DNA from: Protula sp. h YS-2021 | Lineage: Eukaryota > Annelida > Polychaeta > Sabellida > Serpulidae | NCBI GenBank assembly: GCA_949752745.1 | Contig: OX457025.1 | Coordinates: 51,977,098-52,041,097 of the forward strand | Length of the DNA: 64,000 nt | Reading direction: 5' to 3' | Program-made: the position numbers and the translations under genes | Notes under the pieces: generated by a model | Database searches by the model: none | What the model was told of the DNA's origin: nothing | The model's input: only the letters and a program-made list of their open reading frames with translations | Shown here: positions 52,039 to 61,761 of the stretch, in pieces | Layout: each line of letters starts with the position of its first letter | Numbering within the stretch: position 1 is the stretch's first letter

Positions 52039-53100
52039 TTACATGTATGTTTTCATGAGATGCTTGCAAAATCGCGGAGTGATCTCGTTGAAACCATCCA
52101 GAAAGGCTGTTGGCAAACCGTCTGTCAAAGATTGTCTCATAACAATCACTAAAAAGTCTCCTCGTTTGCGACTCCCAATTATCCATTGAAAGAGCATTGG
52201 CATGGTGAAATGTCCTTTTTCATAGAGGTAAGCCATCATATCATACACCTTAATACGTTCTTCAAGGTACTTGAAGCCATGTAGCATGACCTTTGCACAT
52301 TTGGAATCGCGATCCTCATCAACACACTTTGGCGTCGGTAGAGATAAAGTCTGAAAAAGTTCCTCATGAAGACTTCTAATAAGTTGAACGAAACGTCGGG
52401 TCATGGCTTCGGAGAACTGCGGCTCTGACGCGGGAAGATGCTCTGTGTTTCCTTCTAGCATGTAGATAAGCTGAATGACAGTGTTCACTTCTTCCGTTAG
52501 GTACATGTATGTGTGCTGATCGAAAAAGCCTTCTTCACATAAGCACCATAAAATGTTGCAATCGATCAGAGGAATCACTGCTTGAAAGTTTCGTTTCAAC
52601 AGCGTGACGTCTTCCTCTGTAACAGGAATAGTTTTGCTCAATTCGAATTTAGATTTGAGCTGCTTGTCATCGTCGTCGCTGTCGTCATCGTCGTTGTCGT
52701 CATTGTCGTCATTGTCGTCGTCACCGTCGTCATCGCTTGACATGACCACTTCTTCCTCCTCAAGATGCTCTAGATGAGCCTGTAACTTTGTACTAAGTGG
52801 CTTGGCGCTACCATTTACAAGCGCATTGGCAACCCAGAACGGATAGTCAGATTCCTCGGGATCGGGCATTGCTTGCTGTACTGGCTGTACTTCTTCAGGC
52901 CTAGTTTGCTGTACTGTAGACACGTCCGACGGAGCCCCTAGTGCTTCCTCCAAGGCTTTTTCAGCTTCTGCTAGTGTACTTAGGAAGGCAGCAGTCTCCT
53001 CTGCAGTTAAAACTGCATCTGTAAAAGCCATTGTTTCATTGCTGAACAGGCTATCAATTTCCATGTTGCTAGCCGTTGCCGCTTTTCGAGACGTCTCCAT
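52039..53100 (-). CDS. Acidic protein with two death-fold-like segments
   Basis: The start at 53,100 (METSRKAA) fits the TATA box at 53,144-53,151. A start at 53,118 is also possible. 353 residues: a low-complexity N-terminus, an Asp-rich tract around residues 125-145, then two helical segments of about 80 residues. The first is NFQAVIPLIDCNILWCLCEE plus GFFDQHTY; the second is YLEERIKVYDMMAYLYEKGH. Their helix spacing and 'L-x2-G-x-F/L-T' turns look CARD/DED-like to me. No family match is certain. If correct, it may target innate-immune adaptors. Confidence 0.5.
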   Translation of the reverse strand: METSRKAATASNMEIDSLFSNETMAFTDAVLTAEETAAFLSTLAEAEKALEEALGAPSDVSTVQQTRPEEVQPVQQAMPDPEESDYPFWVANALVNGSAKPLSTKLQAHLEHLEEEEVVMSSDDDGDDDNDDNDDNDDDDSDDDDKQLKSKFELSKTIPVTEEDVTLLKRNFQAVIPLIDCNILWCLCEEGFFDQHTYMYLTEEVNTVIQLIYMLEGNTEHLPASEPQFSEAMTRRFVQLIRSLHEELFQTLSLPTPKCVDEDRDSKCAKVMLHGFKYLEERIKVYDMMAYLYEKGHFTMPMLFQWIIGSRKRGDFLVIVMRQSLTDGLPTAFLDGFNEITPRFCKHLMKTYM

Positions 53101-53143
53101 GATGGTTTGGCAATGCAATGGCCATAGCGGTGTCGACCCGACG

Positions 53144-53151
53144 TTTTTATA
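53144..53151 (-). promoter_or_regulatory. TATA box of acidic protein gene
   Basis: TATAAAAA on the minus strand, about 45 bases before the ATG at 53,100. Confidence 0.5.
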
Positions 53152-53187
53152 CTACTGAGTCGTGAGCCCAGCGGCTAAATAGTTGGT

Positions 53188-53320
53188 TAACCCGGGGGGG
53201 GGGGGCTCATGGGCCAGTGAGCCGGGGGGGGGTCCTTGCTTCAGGTCGACTGACCAGGGGGGGAGGCTCATGGCCCAGTGAGCCGGGGGGGGGGCTCATG
53301 AGCCGGGGGGGGGGGTCCTA
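53188..53320. repeat. G-tract minisatellite (right)
   Basis: Runs of 7-10 G separated by CTCATGGCCCAGTGAGCCG and CCTTGCTTCAGGTCGAC units. It is related in inverted orientation to 38,938-39,128. G-quadruplex-prone. Confidence 0.75.
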
Positions 53321-53325
53321 TATAA
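53319..53325 (+). promoter_or_regulatory. TATA box of right-end gene
   Basis: TATATAA, 63-69 bases before the ATG at 53,388. Confidence 0.5.
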
Positions 53326-53387
53326 TAGCAGCCTCGCACTGTATGCAGTCAGTCTGCCTTTGATCATTGAAGGAGTAAGAGCTAAAA

Positions 53388-54098
53388 ATGCAACACAAAG
53401 ATGAATTTTTCTCGCCAGAGCTTCGGGCTCGCTACTTCTTGTCACAGAAGGATGTAGATCTCTGGGAAGATATCTATATAGAATATCAAACATTTCTATT
53501 TCGACAGTGGAGGAATTTTCTCAGGAACAGACCTGAAGAAGAGTTCAACCGGTTTGGCAGGGCGGCGGAGGAACGATACAAGCGCCGGAGGGAGAGGTTG
53601 CTCGACAGGAGCCAGGACCCGCCGCCCTGCCAGGAAGAAAGGCCAGCCAGGACCACAGCTGCGACAACCACGACGGCGGCGACCCCTGCCAAGGCGACTC
53701 CTGCTGCAGCCACGGCGTCGACGCTGACGACTCCGCCGATAGCGATTCCAACGGCAGCTGATGTCACTGTCTTGAAGGTTCCGGCGGAAGAAGTTGTAGT
53801 CAAACGGCAAAATCTTCCTAGCGCCACAGTTACCAGGCCGGAGACAGTGACACCAGCTCCTGAGGAAGAGCTAGCAGCCGCTGTCGCCAGTATAACGGAC
53901 CTCACGCAGGTGGACTTCAGCCTCATGCAGTCGCCCTCCGATAATGACTGCACCGTAGAACTGGTTGACGTGAAACAGGAGGATGGCTCTTCCAAAAAGT
54001 CATCCCTCCAGGATATCGTAGAGTTTTTGGATACGGCGGATAATGTGCAGTTTTGCAGCTTCTGCCATTTTGGAATACCGGCAGGAGCCTCTCTATGA
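53388..54098 (+). CDS. Right-end protein, related to the left-end RING gene, 3' end decayed
   Basis: 236 residues. The N-terminal part is helical and charged (DVDLWEDIYIEYQTFLF), the middle is a Thr/Ala/Pro-rich linker, and the C-terminus is QDIVEFLDTADN then CSFCHFG. The QDIVEF motif and a TATA-to-stem-loop layout are shared with the RING gene in the opposite inverted repeat. The stop at 54,096 comes just after the first Cys pair. Further zinc-like residues continue in other frames to about 54,278, suggesting frameshifted loss of a C-terminal zinc finger. Confidence 0.55.
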   Translation: MQHKDEFFSPELRARYFLSQKDVDLWEDIYIEYQTFLFRQWRNFLRNRPEEEFNRFGRAAEERYKRRRERLLDRSQDPPPCQEERPARTTAATTTTAATPAKATPAAATASTLTTPPIAIPTAADVTVLKVPAEEVVVKRQNLPSATVTRPETVTPAPEEELAAAVASITDLTQVDFSLMQSPSDNDCTVELVDVKQEDGSSKKSSLQDIVEFLDTADNVQFCSFCHFGIPAGASL

Positions 54099-54342
54099 GT
54101 TCACGAACAGACATGCCCAGATGCGTTAAAGCCGGAGTACCATTATTGTAACGTTCTGGGTAGAGGTTTCAGGACACACAGGGCCGCGGTAGCAGCGCAT
54201 AGGAGGAGGGCTGGCTGTAGGGAGGATGACGGCAGCGGCAGAGGCGGAGACGGTGACGACGCCAGTACGCAAAAGTAGGGGAAGCGGCGGCAGGGGAAGC
54301 GACAGGAAGTGAACCGGCGGAGAAAGCAGAAAATACCTCCAC

Positions 54343-54360
54343 GGCTGCTTTTTAGCGGCC
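54343..54360 (+). terminator. Stem-loop of histone type after right-end gene
   Basis: GGCTGCTTTTTAGCGGCC: 7-bp stem with one G-U-type pair and a TTTT loop, followed by TCCCATTATTACGAAATAAG. The downstream sequence ACGAAATAAGCGC is the same as after the RING-gene stem-loop, so the two 3' ends are homologous. Confidence 0.5.
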
Positions 54361-57089
54361 TCCCATTATTACGAAATAAGCGCGAATCGTGTCATGTTGT
54401 TAGTATGTATGTGTATGCATGAGAGTGTGGGAAATGCTAAAAAAAAGGGGGTCTATAAATCATTGATTTATACCCCCCATCTGTCCGTCTGACCGTCTGA
54501 AAAAGCTAAACAAATTGCTGCCTGGGTTAAAAATACCCTGGCATGAGAAATGAAACGCTAAATCTGTCCCTCTGACCGTCTGATGTGTTATGTGTGTGTG
54601 TGGAGAGAGATTAAAAAAATAAAAAAAAATGATTGCCCGTCTGACCGTCTGAGAAAGCTAAACAAATTGCTGCCTGGGTTAAAAATACCCAGGCTTGAGA
54701 AATGAAACGCTAAATCTGTCCGTCTGACCGTCTGATGTGGTGTTATGTGTGTGTGAAGAGTGAGAAAGCTAAACAAATTGCTGCCTGGGTTAAAAATACT
54801 CTGGCATGAGAAATGAAACGCTAAATCTGTCCGTCTGACCGTTTGCTGTGTTATGTGTGAAGAGAGAGAGTTAAAAAAAGTCACTATCTGGGTTAAAAAA
54901 ATACCCATGCTTATGAAATAAAACGCTGAATCGGTTGTGGTTATATATGTGAAGAGAGAGAGAAAAAATAAAAAAGACTGCCCGTCTGTCTGATGTGTTT
55001 TTGGAGAATGAGAAAGGTAAAAAAGAAAAGAGTGGAGAGAGAGCTCTCATCTCAGTGCTTGTTCGGTTTTAATTGCTTCTACGGCAAGCCATTAGCGAGA
55101 AAGCAGAAAAAATGATTGCCCGTTTGCTCCGTCTCCCGTAGGTGTTATATGTGTGGAGAGAGAGATAGAGCAATAGAAAAAATGAGGGAAAAAATCATTG
55201 CTTGTTTGCCTGACTTTCGTGGATTGACAGAGCAAAAGAAAAAGTGTGGATAAAAAAGATTGCCACCGTTCGAGAAAGAATGAAAGACAGGCTACGTTTG
55301 CTGACGTAACCGCCGTGGATACGGCCCTCGTTTAAAAGTGAAAGAGAGAGACTGGGTAAAAAAAAGAGTGGCTAAAGAAAGGAAAACGCTAAATGAGCCG
55401 TGAGTGGTTAGTATATGTAGGGAGACAGAGCGAGAAAATCGAAACAACAAAAAGACTGCCTAGTTGCCGTGTCACGTGTGCATGCGTAGAGAGAGCTCTG
55501 GGTTAAAAATAGTTTCATTAAGACAGCAATGGCTGCCCAGTTTTAATTGCTTCTACGGCAAGAAATTAGCGAGAAAGCAAAAAAAAAAATGATTGCCCGT
55601 TTGCCCCGCCTCCCGTAGGTCTTATATGTGTAGAGAGAGAGATAGAGCAAAAGAAAAAATGAGGGAAAAAATCATTGTTTGTTTGTCTGACTGTCGTGGA
55701 TAGACAGAGCAAAAGAAAAAGTATGGATAAAAAAGATGGGCACCGTTCGAGAAAGAGTTAAAGAGAGACTGGGTAAAAAGGAGTGGCTGTGTTTGCTACC
55801 GTATGTGGAAAGCCGTAGCCGCCGCGGTGTGTGTGTGTGTCAAAAGAAGAGCTCTGGGTTGAAAATAGCGTCTCTTATTTAGGTCACTTCTAATTGATGC
55901 AACGGCAATCCATTAGTGAAGGTGTGGGGCGAGAAAGCCGAAAAAAGACTGTTTCTTTGCCCCTCAGACGCCGTAGGTGTGATTGAGAGAGAGAGGTTAA
56001 AAAAAAACAAAAAAGACTGCCCTTTTATCCGGATGTCCTTTTATCCGGGTGCCCTTTTATCCGGTTGCTGTAGGTGTTATGTGTGTGTACGCAGTGAGAA
56101 AGCTTTAAAAAAAGAGTTGTTGTTGCCTGTATATATCGTGATGGAGAGAGCTCTCTGGGTTAAAAATGGTGTCTCTTAAGGAAAAGAGTGCTCATTTCTT
56201 TTAATTGCTGCTACGGCAATCCATTAGTGAAGGTGTGTGGGTTTAGAGAGTGAGAAAGCCGAAAAAAGACTGCTTGTTTGGCTCCAGCTACCGTGTAGAG
56301 AGAGAGGCAAAAAAAAAAACAAAAAAAAAAAAAGACTGTCCGTTTGTCCGACTGTCCGTTTGTCCGGGTAGACCGTTTGTCCGGGTGTCCGTTTGTCTGA
56401 CTGACCCGTTACCAGTCTGTCATGGTGTGTGTTTGGAGTGAGAAAGCTGAAAAAAAGAGTGGCCATTGCTTGTATACATACAGTGGCATGCGGTGAGCCG
56501 TGAGACAGCGGCTAAAACCGCCATAGGGGGGGGGGGGGGTGGGGGTGGAGCCTTGAGCCGGGGGGGGGGGGGGTCCTGTCGACCAAGTCACCCATATAGA
56601 TAGTGTATGCTTACAGGTCGCTGGGCGGGGGGGGGGGGGGGGTCCTTACTTTTATCGCTCGCGGGGGGGGGGGGTGCCTACCAACCTCGTGTTTGGCAGG
56701 CCCCGGGGGGCTTGCCAACCTGGTGTTTGGCTGGCCCCGAGGGGCCTGTCGATCAGCTCTATCATAGCATAGATACAGTGGTTATTCTCAACCAGTTGGT
56801 CGCAAGCTTGAGTCGAAATGTGTGACGTCATTGATGGGTTGAAATACACTGCAGGCCAGCTCTAACCATGTCTCTATGAAGCCTTTGCTGTCCGGGTGCT
56901 CGAGTGCTCGAGTGCTCGAGTGCTCGGGTGCTCGAGTGTTCGGATCCTTGAGTGCTCGGGTGCTCAAGTGCTTAAGTGCTCGGGTGCTCGAGTGCTCAAG
57001 TGCTCGGGTGCTCGAATGCTCAAGTGCTCGAGTGCTTGGGTGCTCGAGTGCTCAAGTGCTCGGGTGCTCGAGTGCTCGAGTGCTCGGGT
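54361..57089. repeat. Degenerate minisatellite block inside right inverted repeat
   Basis: Irregular repeats of GTCCGTCTGACCGTCTGA, GGGTTAAAAATACCC, GTGTGTGGAGAGAGAG and AAAAAAGACTGCC over 2 kb, then G-tracts (56,525-56,680), a CCTGGTGTTTGGC pair, and an array of 24 8-bp TGCTCGRG units (56,896-57,090). No equivalent in the left inverted repeat, so it is a one-sided expansion. No gene. Confidence 0.7.
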
Positions 57090-57090
57090 G
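56896..57090 (+). repeat. 8-bp TGCTCGAG tandem array
   Basis: About 24 copies of TGCTCGAG/TGCTCGGG/TGCTCAAG. Open frames through it (repeating SARVLECS) are by-products of the period. Confidence 0.85.
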
Positions 57091-57395
57091 TCATTTTGTT
57101 GTTTGAATGGCCGCCTGTTTGAATGGCCGCCCACTCTCCATATTACGTCATTATGACGTTCATATGACGTTCATATGACGTTCATATGACCTCCATATGA
57201 CCTCCATATGATCTCCATATGATCTCCATATGATCTCCATATGATCTCCATATCATGTCAATAACACGTCTATATGACGTCAATATGACGTCAATATGAC
57301 GTCACTGTTTTCGAAACGCCATGGGGCTCCGAAAACACCTCCTGACGTCATTATGACGTCACTTCCTGTTTTCGGAGCCCCACTTTTATCCTACT
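57090..57395. repeat. E2 right terminal inverted repeat (outer part)
   Basis: Inverted match to 37,904-38,210, with five TGACGTCA sites and the CCATATGATCT repeat series. Ends TTATCCTACT at 57,395. Confidence 0.9.
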
Positions 57396-57401
57396 GCTTT
57401 T
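57396..57401 (+). repeat. Target-site duplication of E2 (right)
   Basis: GCTTTT, identical to 37,898-37,903. Confidence 0.9.
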
Positions 57402-58098
57402 CCATTTTCCCATTGTAAAGGTTTGTAATAGCCGCTCACAGTGCTTTTTACTGCCCGATGGATAGCTTCTGCGATTTTGAACACCAAAATCCAGGCATTG
57501 AAGTACAATAAGGGAGTTAGTGCTTCATGCAAGTCAAGAATGCGAATACAGCATCCAGCGGGGACACCTCGCCTTTTGAACGCAGGTTCAGCCCTCGAAT
57601 TCACCTGAACCAATACTTTTTAAGGAAGAGAGGCGTTCCAATCAAAATGCCAGGCGCACTGAGATACCATGTCAAAAAGTACCACCATGTTTAAAACAAA
57701 ACAGTACATATTATTTAATAATTAAGTATGGTAGTTGTCGCGTGCATCAAAAATGAATTTAATCAATCAAGAGTTGATGAAAAAACTAAAACTTACAAAG
57801 TGAACTCACCAGTGAATATTTCCACTTGTGACGAAGTTTTGATGATTGAATAAAATTTTCTTTAAATTTTTAATTTTCATGGTGAAATTCATGTTCCACC
57901 ATAAAGTCATAGTGGCTTATGGGAACCAATACGAATTTAATTCGTCTTGTAGTGTAACAGATATAGTGCGGACAAGATCTGAGTTGTAAACTTTTAAAAA
58001 CCACTCCTAAAAGGTCATGATAGCTGTTACGCTTGAAGAAAATCACGGATCTGATCTTGACACAGAAACTATCAAAAGAAAGGCCAGGTGGACGATGC
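57402..58098. other. Flank of E2, nothing recognised
   Basis: AT-rich sequence with no credible coding frame, RNA or repeat. Confidence 0.4.
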
Positions 58099-58276
58099 AA
58101 AATGTCAGCACTGCTTGGCAAAATGGGGAACAGGACAATCCCCCCCCAGACAATTCCCTCCCAGTCAATCCCCCCCCCCGACAATTCCCCCCCCCCCCGA
58201 ACAATTCCCCCCGTAGGACAATCCCCCCAGGACTATTCCCTCCATTCATTTTTATTTTTCTTATATTTTTTCTTTG

Positions 58277-58327
<51 letters not shown>

Positions 58328-58885
58328 AAAAATTGTTGCCCTTTTATCTTCTAACTGGAGATGGTAATTGTCCTTTCATTTCAACATTGTCGCAATTGCA
58401 ACTTACGTCTTATCCAAACCAATGAACTTTAAGCTGGCCACCACAGTGCCAGCAAAAACGGTTTTTTGCATGTATGTCGGTCGGATCCGCCGTAATGTTC
58501 GCGGTGCACCTGGTTAAATTATGTGTGGCCGCTTGCCCGAGCCACCACGCCGCTGGTACGCCGACTCTGAGCAGCGCATTCCTCAAACAGTCCGCGACTT
58601 CGAAAACCGACAGACTGTTGACTATTTGCGTGGAACTGCCCACAACATCAGGTTTTAAATGGCAGAAAAAACTTTCGTTCCAGATAGAAGAATTTTGAAT
58701 TTTTGACTTTGGCATTCAAAGTAAAATAAAAATAAAAATTAAGTGGGAGGGGGGAATAGTCCTCGGGGGGAATTGTGCTACGGAGGGAATTTTGGAGGGG
58801 GGGGGGGATTGTCGGAGGGGGGAGTTGTCTGGGGGAAATTGTCCTAGACCCGCAAAATGTTTAGCAGTGCAGAACTTCAGTCCGC
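58099..58885. mobile_element. Foldback element with C/G-rich inverted arms
   Basis: Left arm (GCACTGCTTGGC, then repeated ACAATTCCCCCC units, to about 58,250) is mirrored at about 58,745-58,875 (GGGGGGAATTGT units, then TTTAGCAGTGC). The interior has a (CT)n tract at 58,281-58,320 and no gene. The boundaries are approximate. Confidence 0.55.
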
Positions 58886-61761
58886 CTATATTTGGACTAT
58901 ATACGGTTGCCTTTGAAGTTGTAAGCGAGGTGAAGGCACTATCAGTGACAACAGGAGCATGATCATCTTGCATTGTCCTAATTACCTTGACTTGGGTAAT
59001 AACAAAGCCCGGTCCTGTCCTTGTAGCAACAGCCCTTTGCTTTACACGCCGCCTCCGTAGTGTTGTAGGCATTCGCCCCACACCCTACTTTCAGGTAGTT
59101 GGGCATCCGACAGCGTACTGATGATTTTTGAAAAGAGATCATATTTTTAAATCGCATTGAAACTTAACAGTATTTTATTGAAAACCCATTACTCTATTCT
59201 CAACAAATGATCTGAAGCACTGGCAAGAAAGATATAACCTTGTGTCTCAGCCCTCGGCCAGTTATCAAAACTGCAAACAATGCAAAAAAAGTTTCCTGAC
59301 CTGGTCTAAAATTTCGAGAAAGTCTACCGGCCAGCTGAGTCTAATTTTTTCGAGAAAATATATTGCCGGCGGACCTGGTCATGATTTAAAAGAAATTGGG
59401 AAAGAAACAAGACTATTTTCCTTCCTGGCATTAGGAAGGTGGTTAGTACTGTTGTTCAGTGGATAAAATGGTGATTGGTTAATAATATTGAAAAATAATT
59501 ATTTAGGGGTCAGGATATTATTGGTTGAGTCGAATTGACGGCTGAAAGGAAACTTTATTTACCGATTGGAAAATGGCGTGATGTAACAGGTTGGTCCTTC
59601 TTTGTTCTTGTAAATAGGATTATGTGTCTACTTATTCGTTGGGATTTTAGATTGTATGGCTTACTGGTTTTCTTCTCTTGTTCTTAGATTACATTAAAAT
59701 TCAATAGTCAAAAGAAGTAAATCGTTTCCATATGCTTTGATGGTTTTATAATGTTTCCTTTAGAAATGTGACTCACGGGTCTTAAGGGAAAAATGAATTA
59801 ATAAATCAGGTTCGTCATTTGAGTTGTTGTTAGATAAAAATATATAAAATCGAAGCGAAAATCGAAGTCAGACTAAATTATGTTGGAGTCATCCCTTCGA
59901 ATCGTGATGTCTGTTAAGTTTTCATTGGAAGTAAAATGCATGTAATTTACATTCGTCCAATCAGTCAATCCTTGTAACTAGTCTACTGTCTGGGTAGAAG
60001 ATATATAAGAGATGGTTTTGACCACAGCGCAAGGGGGTGTGTGCGCTTGGTCTTTGTGAATTAAAGTTGGGTTTAAAAGTTGCTTTAATAAAGCTTAATT
60101 TCAAATCATCAGGATAGAACTTGTTATTCCGGTACCGCTCTACACTTCAGCTAAGTAAAAACCACCCATTTATAATACTTAAAGTTCCGTTAAAGAAAAA
60201 GGTCGAACGGGCTTTAAACACTGTTACTCAAACTTCAGTAAACGGCAACTCAGTATTTGCCGACTTCTCTTATTTTTGCACAAAGTTGTTTCAGCACCAT
60301 TAACATATTGTTGAAATTTAAAGAAGCCAGAGTTGTACGAAAATATTTTAGTAATGGATCATAACTGCTTCTGTTCCCTGGTCCTTTCTCCAGTGGACTG
60401 AGTCATAACTTTTCACTTGTGTGAATTCTACTTGCTTGATTATGATATAAATCATGGAAGCTGGCTTTTGCTCACAATTTCCAGCAGCGTTGTATCTGAC
60501 TGACCTCGCGCAGGTTTGCCTCAAGGATACTGTATCTTCTGTAAATGTAAAGTACTTCACATTGTTAAATTTTTAATGGCCAGGGTTGGCATGGTCAAAT
60601 CTCAGGTGGATTCATCCGGGGATTTATCCGGATAAATCCGTCCTGGCCAATTCTCCAAAAGTGGCTTTTTCTGGTTACTTGTGGTCAGCTCTTACAAGAG
60701 ACATAAAAACAGTTGAAATACTCAGAAAACTTATATTTCACCTTTTGCATTTTGATTTACCTCAAATTATTCTTAAAATAATTAAAATTCTCCTTGAAAT
60801 ATACGTAATAATTAAAATATAATAATAATATACTAGTAAAATAATATAATGATAATACAATAATTATAATTATTCAGCTTTAATTCCTAAATATTTTATT
60901 CTAATTTACAGACTATTCAGTTTTCGCTACTAAGAAGTTCTTCTTATTACAAAAATAAGAACTGAGTTGTCGTTATACATATATATTGAGTTCACGTGCT
61001 CCGGAGACGATCAGAACAATAGCATAGTCATTAATATGACGCTTGAAGGGAGACAGAGAAAACACATGTTTACATAAAACATGCTGCGCGATGCCCTAAG
61101 CCGACATACTCCAGACAAGTAGCTATTAAAATCCAATTGAGTGACACAGCATGGCACAATTATCTGGGTTGTTTATGAAAACTCGATTCTGCAGACTATA
61201 GTTGTAAATAAATACGCATTATGGCTCATGACTTATTATCTTCATTTGTACACAAGTAGTCGTCAATACCTAAAGGCTTTCCGTTCACTGATATGGAGTA
61301 CTTGCTTACATGTCACCTGGGAAACGTTTGTAGGCATGACAATTGACCAGAAAGGAGCGATTTGACCAGAAAAAGGCGGGTGAATCCAGAAAAAAAACCA
61401 CTGGCCGGGTCAAATCTGGAAAAGGCCGATTTTTTTTTTCAATCCCGGATGGCTCATGATGACATGAGAATATATATAATCTTGCTATGAAGTCGCTTTT
61501 TTCTGGGTGTTGGCCTTTCGACCGGGATTACTTAACAAGCGTCTCAACCACTATGCAGGCGAACTGACAGAATGAAATGTATGTGTTTTAAATTTTTATT
61601 CTACAGACAATAGCTTCTTCTGAAGAGCGCTGGCGGCCTGCCCTTGATTTCTAATGATTTTGAGTTAATTATCTTTGGGGTATAAATGACGAATATCAAA
61701 CATGTTCTGACTGCCTTTACAGCGTTTGGAGTCATTGGTCATTCCAGGCTCTCAGCTCTCT
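58886..61761. other. AT-rich flank, no gene recognised
   Basis: No credible coding frame. Around 60,595-60,650 and 61,340-61,430 there are related gapped motifs (GGATTCATCCGG / GGTGAATCCAG; GGTCAAATCT), possibly ends of an old repeat. 60,810-60,900 is almost pure A/T. Confidence 0.4.

Larger units (their letters stand above)
37904..57395. mobile_element. 19.5-kb Polinton/Maverick (element E2)
   Basis: Bounded by inverted ends AGTAGGATAAAAGTGGGGCT and the 6-bp duplication GCTTTT. Gene content is the Polinton set: polymerase B, rve integrase with chromodomain, FtsK/HerA-type ATPase, adenain-like protease, major capsid and penton-like proteins, plus accessory genes. Damage includes a 340-bp polymerase deletion, an integrase nonsense codon, and frameshifts or nonsense codons in the capsid and PC4-like genes. 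E2 is a recent but inactive copy, related to but distinct from the family that produced P. Confidence 0.95.

Noticed and set aside
53486..53995. 169-codon minus-strand Ala/Val-rich frame opposite the right-end gene
   Set aside because: Antisense shadow of the GC-rich Thr/Ala/Pro linker of the plus-strand gene.
56896..57156. Open frames repeating SARVLECS
   Set aside because: Products of the 8-bp TGCTCGAG array.
58474..58715. Opposed open frames (74 and 101 codons) inside the foldback element
   Set aside because: Located between inverted C/G-rich arms with no recognisable domain. Likely chance frames.
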